Below, one piece after another: positions 1 to 7,221 of a stretch of 14,442 bases of DNA. Location of the stretch: NCBI GenBank assembly GCA_028285025.1, contig JANQQH010000404.1, forward strand, positions 1-14,442, written 5' to 3'. Under the pieces are notes generated by a model that was not told the DNA's origin, ran no database searches, and saw only the letters and a program-made list of their open reading frames with translations. The stretch comes from Hyphomicrobiaceae bacterium. Lineage in GTDB: Bacteria; Pseudomonadota; Alphaproteobacteria; Rhizobiales; HXMU1428-3. The translations under genes were made by a program, and so were the position numbers. Numbering within the stretch: the first letter of the stretch is position 1; every line of letters begins with the position of its first letter.

Positions 1-48
1 CATGAGCGTTCAAACAGTGCAAAAAACAAAAAGCTTATTACCATTTTT

Positions 49-53
49 AGGAG
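49..53 (+). promoter_or_regulatory. Ribosome binding site of the ETF-QO gene
   Basis: AGGAG lies 6 nt before ATG 60. It fixes the start at 60 rather than the in-frame TTG at 57 or the internal ATG at codon 14. Confidence 0.75.
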
Positions 54-59
54 AACTTG

Positions 60-1730
60 ATGGTTGAGGAGCAAACTGATCTTTCTAAACGGGAAGAGAT
101 GGATTTTGATGTTGTGATTGTGGGGGCTGGCCCTGCCGGGCTTTCAGCTGCGATCCGCTTAAAGCAGCTTGATGGCGATTTAAATGTGGTTGTGCTGGAA
201 AAGGGCTCAGAAGTTGGCGCGCATATTTTATCTGGTGCTGTGCTGGATCCGGTTGGACTGGATGCGCTCATTCCTGATTGGAAAGACAAAGGCGCCCCAA
301 TTACGACGCAGGTTGAACAGGATCGTTTTTTGATTTTAGGCCCTGCGGGCTCGCTGCGTATTCCTAATTTTTTGATGCCGCCGTTAATGAATAATCATGG
401 CAATTACATTTGCTCTATGGGTAATGTTTGTCGGTGGATGGCTGAACAGGCGGAAAGCTTAGGGGTTGAAATTTTCCCCGCTATGGCGTGTTCAGAATTG
501 GTTTATGGAGATGAGGGGCAAGTTGACGGCGTTGTGGCTGGTGAGTTTGGTATTGGGCGTAATGGTAAGCCGGGGCCAAATTATGAGCCAGGCATGGTCT
601 TGAAGGGCAAATATGTCTTGTTAAGTGAGGGGGCCAGAGGCTCTCTTGCCAAGCAGGTGATCGCTAAATATGGGCTTGATGAAGAATGTGATGTTCCCAA
701 ATTTGGTTTGGGACTAAAAGAAATATGGCAGGTGAAACCTGAGCACCATAAGCTTGGCCAGGTTACTCATACCATGGGCTGGCCTTTAGGGCTTAAAAGC
801 GGGGGTGGGTCTTTCATGTATCACTTGGAAGACAATCAGGTCTATGTAGGTTATATCGTTGATCTAAATTATAAAAACCCACATTTGTCGCCTTATATGG
901 AGTTTCAGCGCTGGAAGCATCATCCTGAGATTGCTGAAGTGTTAGAAGGGGGCAAGCGTATTGCTTATGGGGCCAGGGTTGTAACTAAGGGGGGGTATCA
1001 GTCTATCCCTAAAACAGTGTTCCCGGGTGGGGCTTTGCTTGGGTGTTCAGCCGGGCTTGTTAATTTGCCGCGTATTAAAGGCAATCACAATGCCATGCTT
1101 TCAGGTATGGCGGCAGCAGAAGCTGCGGTTGCAGCAATTAAGGAGCGGCGTTCGGGCGATGAGCTAAGCGCTTATGATGAGGCGTTGCGCACAGGCCCGA
1201 TTGGGAAAGACCTTAAACCTGTGCGAAATGTTGCTCCTTTAACCAGTAAGCTGGGGCCACTGGGCGGATTGATTTTTGGTGGGTTTGATATGTGGGTTGC
1301 CACGCTCATTAGATGGAACCCCTTTGGTACTCTTAGCCACGGCAAGAGTGATGCTGAGGCGACGGGCAAGGCTAAAGATTATCCTAAAATTGAGTACCCT
1401 AAACCAGATGGGGTGCTTTCTTTTGATCGTCTGACCAATGTGAGTTTTTCGGCCACCAACCATGAAGAAGAGCAGCGCTGTCATTTGAAATTGGCTGATG
1501 AGAGCATTCCTATTCAAGAAAACTTGCCAATTTATGATGAACCGGCACAGCTTTATTGCCCCGCTGGGGTTTATGAGGTGATTGAAGATGAGAGTACGGG
1601 GGTGTCTCGTTTTCAGATTAATGGGCAGAATTGCTTACATTGTAAAACCTGTGACATTAAAGATCCGGCTCAAAACATCACATGGATTACGCCTGAAGGT
1701 GGTGGGGGTCCCAATTACCCGAATATGTAA
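60..1730 (+). CDS. Electron transfer flavoprotein-ubiquinone oxidoreductase (ETF-QO)
   Basis: Membrane-associated flavoprotein that passes electrons from reduced ETF (fatty-acid and amino-acid dehydrogenases) to ubiquinone. An N-terminal FAD-binding Rossmann motif (VVIVGAGPAG, GxGxxG at about residues 22-27) is followed by the long FAD/quinone domain. The C-terminus carries the family's 4Fe-4S ligands: Cys500, Cys525, Cys528 and Cys531 (YCPAG then NCLHCKTCDIKDP), in the same C-x24-C-x2-C-x2-C spacing as mitochondrial ETF-QO. Length is 556 aa, normal for the family. The start is ATG 60, preceded by AGGAG at 49-53 with a 6-nt spacer; the TTG immediately before it (57) is less likely. No terminator is obvious after the stop, and a 325-nt gap follows. 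No ETF subunit genes are in the window, so it acts in trans with them. Identification is firm; the symbol etfD or fixC-like is not assigned. Confidence 0.97.
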   Translation: MVEEQTDLSKREEMDFDVVIVGAGPAGLSAAIRLKQLDGDLNVVVLEKGSEVGAHILSGAVLDPVGLDALIPDWKDKGAPITTQVEQDRFLILGPAGSLRIPNFLMPPLMNNHGNYICSMGNVCRWMAEQAESLGVEIFPAMACSELVYGDEGQVDGVVAGEFGIGRNGKPGPNYEPGMVLKGKYVLLSEGARGSLAKQVIAKYGLDEECDVPKFGLGLKEIWQVKPEHHKLGQVTHTMGWPLGLKSGGGSFMYHLEDNQVYVGYIVDLNYKNPHLSPYMEFQRWKHHPEIAEVLEGGKRIAYGARVVTKGGYQSIPKTVFPGGALLGCSAGLVNLPRIKGNHNAMLSGMAAAEAAVAAIKERRSGDELSAYDEALRTGPIGKDLKPVRNVAPLTSKLGPLGGLIFGGFDMWVATLIRWNPFGTLSHGKSDAEATGKAKDYPKIEYPKPDGVLSFDRLTNVSFSATNHEEEQRCHLKLADESIPIQENLPIYDEPAQLYCPAGVYEVIEDESTGVSRFQINGQNCLHCKTCDIKDPAQNITWITPEGGGGPNYPNM

Positions 1731-1986
1731 AAGATTGTCTGTATTTGCGACGAATCATATTTGGGTCATTCTTGACGTTTTTTTAATGATTTAGGTGAGT
1801 TTTGATGGTTAAACGGGGCTTTTTTCAAGCGAACCACAGCTTTGCCATATAGATAGGCTAACCATATCCGGGGATTGGCTTGTATGACGGTGCCAAATCT
1901 TCCATTTGTCTCTTGTAAAGGCCGACAAAACAGGTCATTTTATTGTTTTTATGCTGCAGTGGGACACCCTTTATGCGTTTTACCCA

Positions 1987-2028
1987 AAATTGGCTGCCAA
2001 TTTATTGGGAAAATTCCAACGCTATAAA
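1987..2028 (+). promoter_or_regulatory. Candidate regulated promoter of the TPR gene: 17-bp palindrome plus TATAAA box
   Basis: The 325-nt stretch between the ETF-QO stop and ATG 2056 contains no gene I can support. Near its end is a perfect palindrome AAATTGGC-T-GCCAATTT (1987-2003). It is followed at once by an imperfect TTGG...CCAA dyad (about 2005-2019) and a TATAAA hexamer at 2023-2028. A -10 box there would put the transcript start about 20 nt before ATG 2056. No good -35 hexamer is visible; the palindrome lies where it would be, which suits an activator or repressor site. Function is inferred. Confidence 0.35.
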
Positions 2029-2055
2029 AGCTGCTTTTTAGATTGTGAGCTCTCT

Positions 2056-3789
2056 ATGACCAAATTTTTGTCTTACTTAACGCGCCTTTTTTATGCTGTT
2101 GTTGTAAGTTTTGTTTTTATGCTGGGTGGCTTAGTTGGTGCGCTAACAGCAGGTAAAGAAGAGGTTATTCAACCTAATTCGTCCCTGGGGAGTTATTTAG
2201 CTGGGCGGTACGCAAGCAGCAAATATGATACTGAACAAGCGGCCAGCTATATGCGCCGTGCGCTTGATTCTGAGCCCAGCAATCGGGACATTTTAGAACA
2301 AGCTTTTTTATTAGAGTTGATGGAAGGCAATTGGGAGCAAGCTCGTGACTTGGCTGACCGTTTGATTGTGATTGATCCATCGCATCCCTTTGCTCGGTTG
2401 TTTCGAGGGGTAGATAAACTCCAATCAACTGATTTAGAGCAGGCCAAAGCGCATTTTCTGGCTAGCAGCGAGGGCCCGCTTGCTGCTCTTATTTCAAATA
2501 TTGGTCAAGCCTGGATTTTGTCTGATCAAGGTAAGTACCATCAAGCGATAAAGTTGTTGAATAAAAGTTCAGATAAGAGTTGGATTAGAGATTATCAGCA
2601 ATATCATCGTGCTCTGATTGCTGACGTTAATGGTAGGATAAATGATGCTGAGAAAGCTTATGCCCGGCTGTTTCGCAAATATCATCAAATGGTGCGATTG
2701 GTTGGGGCTTATGCCCAGTTTTTAGCGCGCAATAAGAAAACCAAAGCCGCCATAGATGTTTTGAACTCCCATTTTAAAAAGTCAAGCTTTCGTCATCCTG
2801 ATCTTGAATTGCTCTTGAGCCAGATTCAAAACAAACAAGCTTTTACACCTTATGTGCAAACTTCAAAAGAGGGGCTTTCAGAAATATTCTTTAGCCTTGG
2901 TGACCGGCGCGCTGAAACGGGCGGGGTTGATGATGGTTTGATCTTTTTACAATTGGCGCGCTTTTTACGCCCTTCTTTTGCCGCAGCTGATTATTCGTTA
3001 GCTAACCTTTTGTATCAAGCAAAAAAATATGACCGGTCGATTGTGTTTTTGAATAATATTCAAGAGAGTTCTCCTATTTGGTTGGAAGCTCAAATTTTAA
3101 AAGCGCAAAGTTTAAGTGCGAATGGGGCTGCTGATACTGCTTTGAAATTGTTATCTTCTTTGACTGAACAGCATGGCGAAAAAATTGATTTGTTTAATGC
3201 ACTGGGCAAACTTTATTTGGATGAGAAGAAGTATGATCAGGCCTCGGTCAATTATTCTAAAGCCATTTCGTTGTTAGGTAAGGTGGAGCCTAATCATTGG
3301 TTTTATTTTTATGGGCGCGGCATTAGTTATGAGCGGCAAAAAATTTGGCCCAAGGCTGAAAAAGACTTTAAAAAGGCTTTGCAGTTAAGCCCGAACAGGG
3401 CAGAAGTGTTGAATTATCTTGGCTATAGCTGGGTGGATCAAAATTTACACTTGCAAGAAGCCTTAAAGCTTATTCGTAAGGCGGTGAAGTTAAAGCCTAA
3501 TAGTGGTTATTATGTAGATAGTTTGGGCTGGGCCTATTATCGGCTTGGGCGGTATAATGATGCGCTTGGGTTTTTAGAAAAGGCTGTGACCTTGCAACCT
3601 GCTGATCCGGTGATCAATGATCATTTGGGTGATGTGTATTGGCGTGTTGGTCGCTATGTTGAGGCCAAATATCAATGGAAGCAAGTGTTGAGCTTAAAGC
3701 CGGAAAAAGACTTGATTGAAAAAATCAATCAGAAGCTGCAATCTGGTCTGACTGATAAGCAGCAGGCGAAAGCGCTTTTAGAAGAATAA
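2056..3789 (+). CDS. Exported tetratricopeptide-repeat (TPR) protein
   Basis: Protein of 577 aa from ATG 2056. Residues 1-32 are a basic N-terminus plus hydrophobic segment (TRLFYAVVVSFVFMLGGLVG) ending ALTAGKEE, which fits a Sec signal peptide or signal anchor. The rest is helical TPR throughout: N-terminal repeats around GRYASSKYDTEQAASYMRRA and LMEGNWEQARDLADRLIVIDP, a less regular middle, and a clear C-terminal run of canonical repeats (ALDSEP/LQLSP/VKLKP/VTLQP/LSLKP-type repeat ends). It is probably a periplasmic or membrane-anchored scaffold for protein-protein contacts; the partner is unknown. The frame stays open back to a TTG at 1906, but that extension (50 residues) would bury the signal peptide, has no ribosome site and overlaps the palindrome/TATAAA region, so 2056 is preferred. 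Similar TPR proteins next to ETF-QO and ispE are, from memory, common in Hyphomicrobiales. No catalytic domain is seen. Confidence 0.85.
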   Translation: MTKFLSYLTRLFYAVVVSFVFMLGGLVGALTAGKEEVIQPNSSLGSYLAGRYASSKYDTEQAASYMRRALDSEPSNRDILEQAFLLELMEGNWEQARDLADRLIVIDPSHPFARLFRGVDKLQSTDLEQAKAHFLASSEGPLAALISNIGQAWILSDQGKYHQAIKLLNKSSDKSWIRDYQQYHRALIADVNGRINDAEKAYARLFRKYHQMVRLVGAYAQFLARNKKTKAAIDVLNSHFKKSSFRHPDLELLLSQIQNKQAFTPYVQTSKEGLSEIFFSLGDRRAETGGVDDGLIFLQLARFLRPSFAAADYSLANLLYQAKKYDRSIVFLNNIQESSPIWLEAQILKAQSLSANGAADTALKLLSSLTEQHGEKIDLFNALGKLYLDEKKYDQASVNYSKAISLLGKVEPNHWFYFYGRGISYERQKIWPKAEKDFKKALQLSPNRAEVLNYLGYSWVDQNLHLQEALKLIRKAVKLKPNSGYYVDSLGWAYYRLGRYNDALGFLEKAVTLQPADPVINDHLGDVYWRVGRYVEAKYQWKQVLSLKPEKDLIEKINQKLQSGLTDKQQAKALLEE

Positions 3790-3836
3790 TTTACTTCTTT
3801 ATGACTATTGAGTGTTTAAGGAAACGTTTGTCTTAA

Positions 3837-4730
3837 GTGCTGTCTGATCATTTTTCATATGCCCTAAAAGAAACCGCACCGGCCAAAGTCAACTTGTCTT
3901 TACGTATTAGGGGGCGGCGGGCTGGTGATGGGTATCATGAGTTATCAAGCCTGGTTGGTTTTGCAAGTGCGGCTGATCAATTGTTTTTAAATCCTGGGCC
4001 TGGCTTTAACATCAAAGTTGTTGGGCCTTTCTGGCAAAGCATTGTTGGTGACAATCTGGTTTACAATGTTGGGCGTGCTTTGATGCAAGAGTATCAGATG
4101 CAAGATTTTGGGGATCTTGTGTTGCAGAAGAACTTACCTGTTGCCGCTGGCTTGGGGGGCGGTTCTGCGGATGCTGGGGCTTTCATTCGGTTATTTGCGC
4201 GTGTTGCGGGTGTTTCTTTTTCTCAAGAAGACATCAAGAGTTTTGGAGCGCGATTTGGGGCTGATGTGCCAGTGTGTGTGTTGTCCAAGCCAGCAATGAT
4301 GTATGGTATTGGTGATGTGCTTGAACCTGTTGAGCGGTTCCCCTCACTGGGTATTTTATTGGTCAATCCTGGTGTCAGTGTTTCTACAGGGGTTGTTTTT
4401 GAAAGCTTGGCGGCTCCAGAAATCACCCGTGGTTTTGCTCATCAAGAGGGGGCTCTGGCCTTTGCCTCTGGTGATGAGCTGGTAGCTTACATGCAAAAAG
4501 AGCCGAATGATTTGACTTTACCGGCTCAAAAACTTGCACCTGAAATAGAAACTGTTTTGCACACTTTGAAGGCTTTACAGGGGTGCTCTATAGCTCGGTT
4601 GTCTGGTTCTGGTGCGACATGTTTTGGGTTGTTTGAAGATGAGAACAGCGCACAACAGGCTGCACAGTTTTTGCAAGCTAAACATCGAGGGTGGTGGGTG
4701 AGCGCGGGGAAATTGTCAGGCTTAGACTGA
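3837..4730 (+). CDS. ispE: 4-diphosphocytidyl-2-C-methyl-D-erythritol kinase
   Basis: GHMP-family kinase that phosphorylates the 2-hydroxyl of CDP-methylerythritol in the non-mevalonate (MEP) isoprenoid pathway, in the cytoplasm. Visible motifs: APAKVNLSL near the N-terminus (Lys17 corresponds to the catalytic Lys of E. coli IspE), the ATP-binding GHMP loop PVAAGLGGGSADA (residues 101-113), GADVPVC (Asp143 corresponds to the catalytic Asp141 of E. coli) and the C-terminal glycine-rich RLSGSGATCFGLF motif. Length is 297 aa, normal. The start is GTG 3837, the only codon giving a full N-terminus before APAKVNL. The nearest Shine-Dalgarno-like AAGGA (3818-3822) is rather far, at 14 nt. It lies 47 nt after the TPR gene, so the two may be cotranscribed. 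A strong hairpin overlaps its stop codon. Confidence 0.95.
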   Translation: MLSDHFSYALKETAPAKVNLSLRIRGRRAGDGYHELSSLVGFASAADQLFLNPGPGFNIKVVGPFWQSIVGDNLVYNVGRALMQEYQMQDFGDLVLQKNLPVAAGLGGGSADAGAFIRLFARVAGVSFSQEDIKSFGARFGADVPVCVLSKPAMMYGIGDVLEPVERFPSLGILLVNPGVSVSTGVVFESLAAPEITRGFAHQEGALAFASGDELVAYMQKEPNDLTLPAQKLAPEIETVLHTLKALQGCSIARLSGSGATCFGLFEDENSAQQAAQFLQAKHRGWWVSAGKLSGLD

Positions 4731-4757
4731 ACTTAAGGTTCTGTTTAAGCCTGACAA
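4713..4757. terminator. Long hairpin over the ispE stop codon; possible bidirectional terminator
   Basis: Perfect 12-bp arms TTGTCAGGCTTA (4713-4724) and TAAGCCTGACAA (4746-4757). The 21-nt between them also folds (GAC/GTT with a G-U pair, then GAAC/GTTC around a small loop), so nearly the whole 45 nt is one stem. It sits between convergent genes (ispE + and the small secreted protein -), as a shared transcription end would. Neither side has a proper T tract (only TTT on the minus side), so canonical intrinsic termination is doubtful. It may instead protect a 3' end or slow polymerase. Confidence 0.5.
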
Positions 4758-4772
4758 AACATAATCATTGTT

Positions 4773-5087
4773 CTACCAGCAGGCTGTGGCATCAGCGCGG
4801 CATGTGTGTTCATCAAACAGAATGACGTCTAGGAACAGTTCGCAAGACACGGTTTTTTTTCCTGTGCGATAATTTTTGATGTTGTTTTTTTTCATCCACT
4901 CAGCGATATATTTGTCCAATAATCTTTTCGCATCATTGGTTGGGCCTTCTTTGCCATAATCATTGACAGTAAACCCAAATTTTTTACATTTTGCTTCTGC
5001 ATGAGTTGTGTTTGCAAAGGTGGCAAAGAACAAACTGGCACTAAATAACCCGGCGATAAGTAATTTATACGCAATATTTTGACCCAT
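4773..5087 (-). CDS. Small secreted four-cysteine protein, function unknown
   Basis: Protein of 104 aa with a clear Sec signal peptide: a hydrophobic core at about residues 8-24 (KLLIAGLFSASLFFATFA), then TTHAEA with a likely cleavage near residues 30-32. The mature part of about 72 residues is basic and contains four cysteines (34, 82, 96, 103), enough for two disulfides in the periplasm, and ends CRADATACW. The conserved-looking core is YGKEGPTNDAKRLLDKYIAEW followed by KNYRTGKKTVSCELFLD. I recall similar short exported proteins in Rhizobiales but know no assigned function. The start ATG at 5087-5085 is preceded on the minus strand by AGAGG with a 6-nt spacer. It is transcribed alone, convergent with ispE and divergent from argJ. 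Confidence 0.8.
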   Translation of the reverse strand: MGQNIAYKLLIAGLFSASLFFATFANTTHAEAKCKKFGFTVNDYGKEGPTNDAKRLLDKYIAEWMKKNNIKNYRTGKKTVSCELFLDVILFDEHTCRADATACW

Positions 5088-5117
5088 AATAAACCTCTTT
5101 TAAAAAGCCACGAATTT

Positions 5118-5141
5118 AAGGGTTTATTGTTTGAAACCCTT
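5118..5141. repeat. 8-bp inverted repeat in the argJ / secreted-protein divergent region
   Basis: AAGGGTTT (5118-5125) and AAACCCTT (5134-5141) are perfect inverted arms around an 8-nt loop. They lie 31 nt upstream of the minus-strand gene starting at 5087. The site could be an operator or a leader hairpin of that gene. The rest of the 209-nt region to argJ is AT-rich without a convincing promoter. Confidence 0.3.
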
Positions 5142-5296
5142 TGTCTATACAAGCAGCCATGTTCTGCGTCTGCTGGGCTCAAGTCAAATAAAAAGTTAAG
5201 TTGATTGTTCAGCAAAATCACTTTTGCAAAGGTTTTTGAAAGCTGTTGTAAAATTTGCATAAGTTTTATTAGATCCATACGAAATAAATAGAGACA

Positions 5297-6526
5297 ATGA
5301 TGAAATTATCTCCTTTTGCGCCAAAAAAAATGCCCACCATGCGCGCTATTTGCGGGTGTGAATTAGCCATTGGAGAGGCTGGTATTAAGTATGAGGACCG
5401 GGCTGATATTCTTTTAATGCGCTTTGACACAGGCACCAGTGTTGCTGGGACATTTACAAAGTCTAAAACGGCCTCCGGTGCGGTTGAATGGTGCCGGGCG
5501 CATGTTGGCAAGGGAGATGCCCGCGCATTGATTGTTAATTCGGGAAATGCAAATGCGTTTACTGGGCGTTTGGGGGAAAAGAGTGTCAAAATTGTAGCAA
5601 GCAAAGTGAGCCACTTATTGGGGTGTTTGCCCTGTGAAGTGTTTCAGGCTTCTACCGGCGTTATTGGTGAACCGTTGCCAGATGATAAAATGATTGCTGG
5701 GATTGAAAGTTGTGCTCAAGCTTTAGGAGAGGATGGTTATGAACTGGCTGCAAGCGCCATTATGACGACCGATACTTATCCTAAATTTACCTCTCAGACG
5801 TGTCAGATTGAGGATCAGACAGTGACTGTGAATGGTATTGCCAAAGGCTCTGGTATGATTGCTCCTGATATGGCAACGATGCTGGCTTTTGTGGTGACAG
5901 ATATGGTGATCGCTAGTGATGTGTTGCAGAGTTTGGTCTCAAAGATTGTTCGCAAAACGTTTAATTGCATCACTGTTGATGGGGATACCTCTACCAGTGA
6001 TACGGTTTTGGTGTTTGCAACCAACAAAGCGAGTATGGCGCCGATTGAAAGTGAAAAAGATCCTCGGCTTGGGCCCTTTAGGCGTGTTTTGAAAAAGGTT
6101 CTAAAAGACTTGGCGTTAATGATTGTCAAAGACGGTGAGGGGATTTCAAAATTTGTTACCATCAAGGTGCGCGGCGCCAAGGGGGCGCGAGCGGCTCGCA
6201 ATATTGCTTTGTCTATTGCTAATTCTCCGTTGGTTAAAACGGCCATTGCTGGACAGGACCCGAATTGGGGACGCATTATCATGGCTGTTGGTAAGGCAGG
6301 AGAGCAGGCTGATCGTGATTTGTTAAATATATGGATTGGAGGGCATTTGGTGACACAAAATGGGGGGCGGGTTGCAGATTATAATGAAGACTTGTTAGCG
6401 CAGCATATGAAGGGATCTTCTATTTTGCTTGAGGTTGATATTGGTTTAGGAAGCGGTCGGTCCGAGATTTGGACCTGCGATCTTACCCACGATTATATCT
6501 CTATTAACGCTGATTATCGAAGTTAG
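5297..6526 (+). CDS. argJ: Bifunctional ornithine acetyltransferase / N-acetylglutamate synthase
   Basis: Makes N-acetylglutamate and recycles the acetyl group from N-acetylornithine to glutamate in arginine biosynthesis (cytoplasm). The protein is self-cleaving: the conserved GSGMIAPDMATMLAF motif places the cleavage between Ala193 and Thr194, with Thr194 becoming the nucleophile of the beta chain. Other family features are LIVNSGNANAFTG (about 78-90), QASTGVIGEPLP (about 117-128), TVDGDTSTSDT and the C-terminal GQDPNWGRIIMAVGKAG region. Length is 409 aa, normal. The start is ATG 5297 (or 5300); an in-frame stop at 5285 limits any extension. The ribosome site is weak (GAGA). It is the first gene of a co-directional set with mutT, a common alphaproteobacterial pairing. 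The C-terminal residues ISINADYRS match the usual end of the family. Confidence 0.97.
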   Translation: MMKLSPFAPKKMPTMRAICGCELAIGEAGIKYEDRADILLMRFDTGTSVAGTFTKSKTASGAVEWCRAHVGKGDARALIVNSGNANAFTGRLGEKSVKIVASKVSHLLGCLPCEVFQASTGVIGEPLPDDKMIAGIESCAQALGEDGYELAASAIMTTDTYPKFTSQTCQIEDQTVTVNGIAKGSGMIAPDMATMLAFVVTDMVIASDVLQSLVSKIVRKTFNCITVDGDTSTSDTVLVFATNKASMAPIESEKDPRLGPFRRVLKKVLKDLALMIVKDGEGISKFVTIKVRGAKGARAARNIALSIANSPLVKTAIAGQDPNWGRIIMAVGKAGEQADRDLLNIWIGGHLVTQNGGRVADYNEDLLAQHMKGSSILLEVDIGLGSGRSEIWTCDLTHDYISINADYRS

Positions 6527-6599
6527 GGCCTAGTTTTTTACGATGTTTAGAAAAAAGAAACCATTTCTATCTATGGAAAATTAATATTATGCAGGCACT

Positions 6600-7016
6600 A
6601 TGAGCTCACTGAATGGTTTGAATTTATTGTTAGTTGTTGCCTGTGCTCTGGTTGACGAAGATGGGCGTGTTTTAATTACACAGCGCCCTGTTGGGCGGTC
6701 AATGGCAGGTTTATGGGAGTTTCCAGGTGGGAAGGTTGAACCGGGTGAAAGCCCTGAAACCGCTCTTGTTAGGGAATTGCAAGAAGAGTTAGGGATTGAT
6801 ACAAGCACGAATTGTTTGGCCCCTTTTACATTTGCAAGCCACCTTTATGAAACGTTCCATTTACTAATGCCGCTTTATATTTGTAGAAAGTGGCAAGGCA
6901 CGGTTGTTGGCAAAGAAGGACAAGCTCATAAATGGGTGCGTGTGAACCAATTAAAGGATTACCCGATGCCTCCTGCTGATGAGCCCTTGGTGGCAATGTT
7001 GCGAGACTTTTTATAA
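6600..7016 (+). CDS. mutT: MutT-type Nudix hydrolase (8-oxo-dGTP diphosphatase family)
   Basis: Protein of 138 aa with a complete Nudix box at residues 44-66: G(x5)E, seven residues, then RELQEELGI, matching GX5EX7REUXEEXGU with all metal-binding glutamates. The preceding ITQRPVGRSMAGLWEFPGG is typical of MutT proteins that hydrolyse 8-oxo-dGTP to the monophosphate and so keep oxidised G out of DNA. The HKWVRVNQLKDYPMPPADEPLV tail is also MutT-like. It starts 73 nt after argJ in the same direction, with only a weak ribosome site (CAGG). Substrate specificity is inferred from the family. Confidence 0.93.
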   Translation: MSSLNGLNLLLVVACALVDEDGRVLITQRPVGRSMAGLWEFPGGKVEPGESPETALVRELQEELGIDTSTNCLAPFTFASHLYETFHLLMPLYICRKWQGTVVGKEGQAHKWVRVNQLKDYPMPPADEPLVAMLRDFL

Positions 7017-7039
7017 TTTAGATGTTTGAGAGTAATAGT

Positions 7040-7216
7040 ATGCTAAATAAATACAAGAATATCTTCACTGCTTTCTTCAAAGATGATAATGGGGCGACTG
7101 CTATTGAATACGGTATGATTGCGGTTATGATTAGTATTGCTATTGTAGCTGGTGTTAGTGGGATTGGTAGCACGATACAAACCAAGTTTTACGATGGTAT
7201 CACTAGTCTGCTGTAG
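7040..7216 (+). CDS. Flp/Fap family type IVb pilin (orphan)
   Basis: Short prepilin of 58 aa: a basic leader, then DDNG followed by ATAIEYGMIAVMISIAIVAG. The Flp prepilin signature is present. Cleavage is expected between Gly and Ala, leaving Ala at +1, Glu at +5 and Tyr at +6, followed by a hydrophobic helix of about 20 residues and a short polar C-terminus. The product would be processed by a CpaA/TadV-type prepilin peptidase and assembled by a Tad system, which is not in this window. ATG 7040 is chosen because GAGAG (7028-7032) precedes it by 7 nt and the length is then typical; an upstream in-frame ATG at 7022 has no ribosome site. It lies 23 nt after mutT. Convergent with the following gene. 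Confidence 0.88.
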   Translation: MLNKYKNIFTAFFKDDNGATAIEYGMIAVMISIAIVAGVSGIGSTIQTKFYDGITSLL

Positions 7217-7221
7217 GCAGT

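Noticed and set aside
1..3. CAT at the left edge as the start codon of a divergent minus-strand gene
   Set aside because: Only three bases are in the window and no ribosome site is visible on the minus strand upstream of it.
1772..1800. TTGACG after the ETF-QO gene as a -35 box
   Set aside because: No acceptable -10 hexamer at 15-19 nt; TTAATGAT lies much too close.
4892..5278. 128-codon minus-strand frame overlapping the small secreted protein
   Set aside because: The overlapping 104-aa frame has a signal peptide and ribosome site; this one has neither and runs through the AT-rich intergenic region.
5815..6282. 155-codon minus-strand open frame opposite argJ
   Set aside because: It lies wholly within argJ antisense, has no ribosome site and a non-globular composition; the argJ frame is unequivocal.
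7208..7220. CTGC-TGTAG-GCAG hairpin at the flp stop as a terminator
   Set aside because: The stem is only 4 bp; the T-rich stretch after it also encodes the Lys-rich end of the opposite gene.
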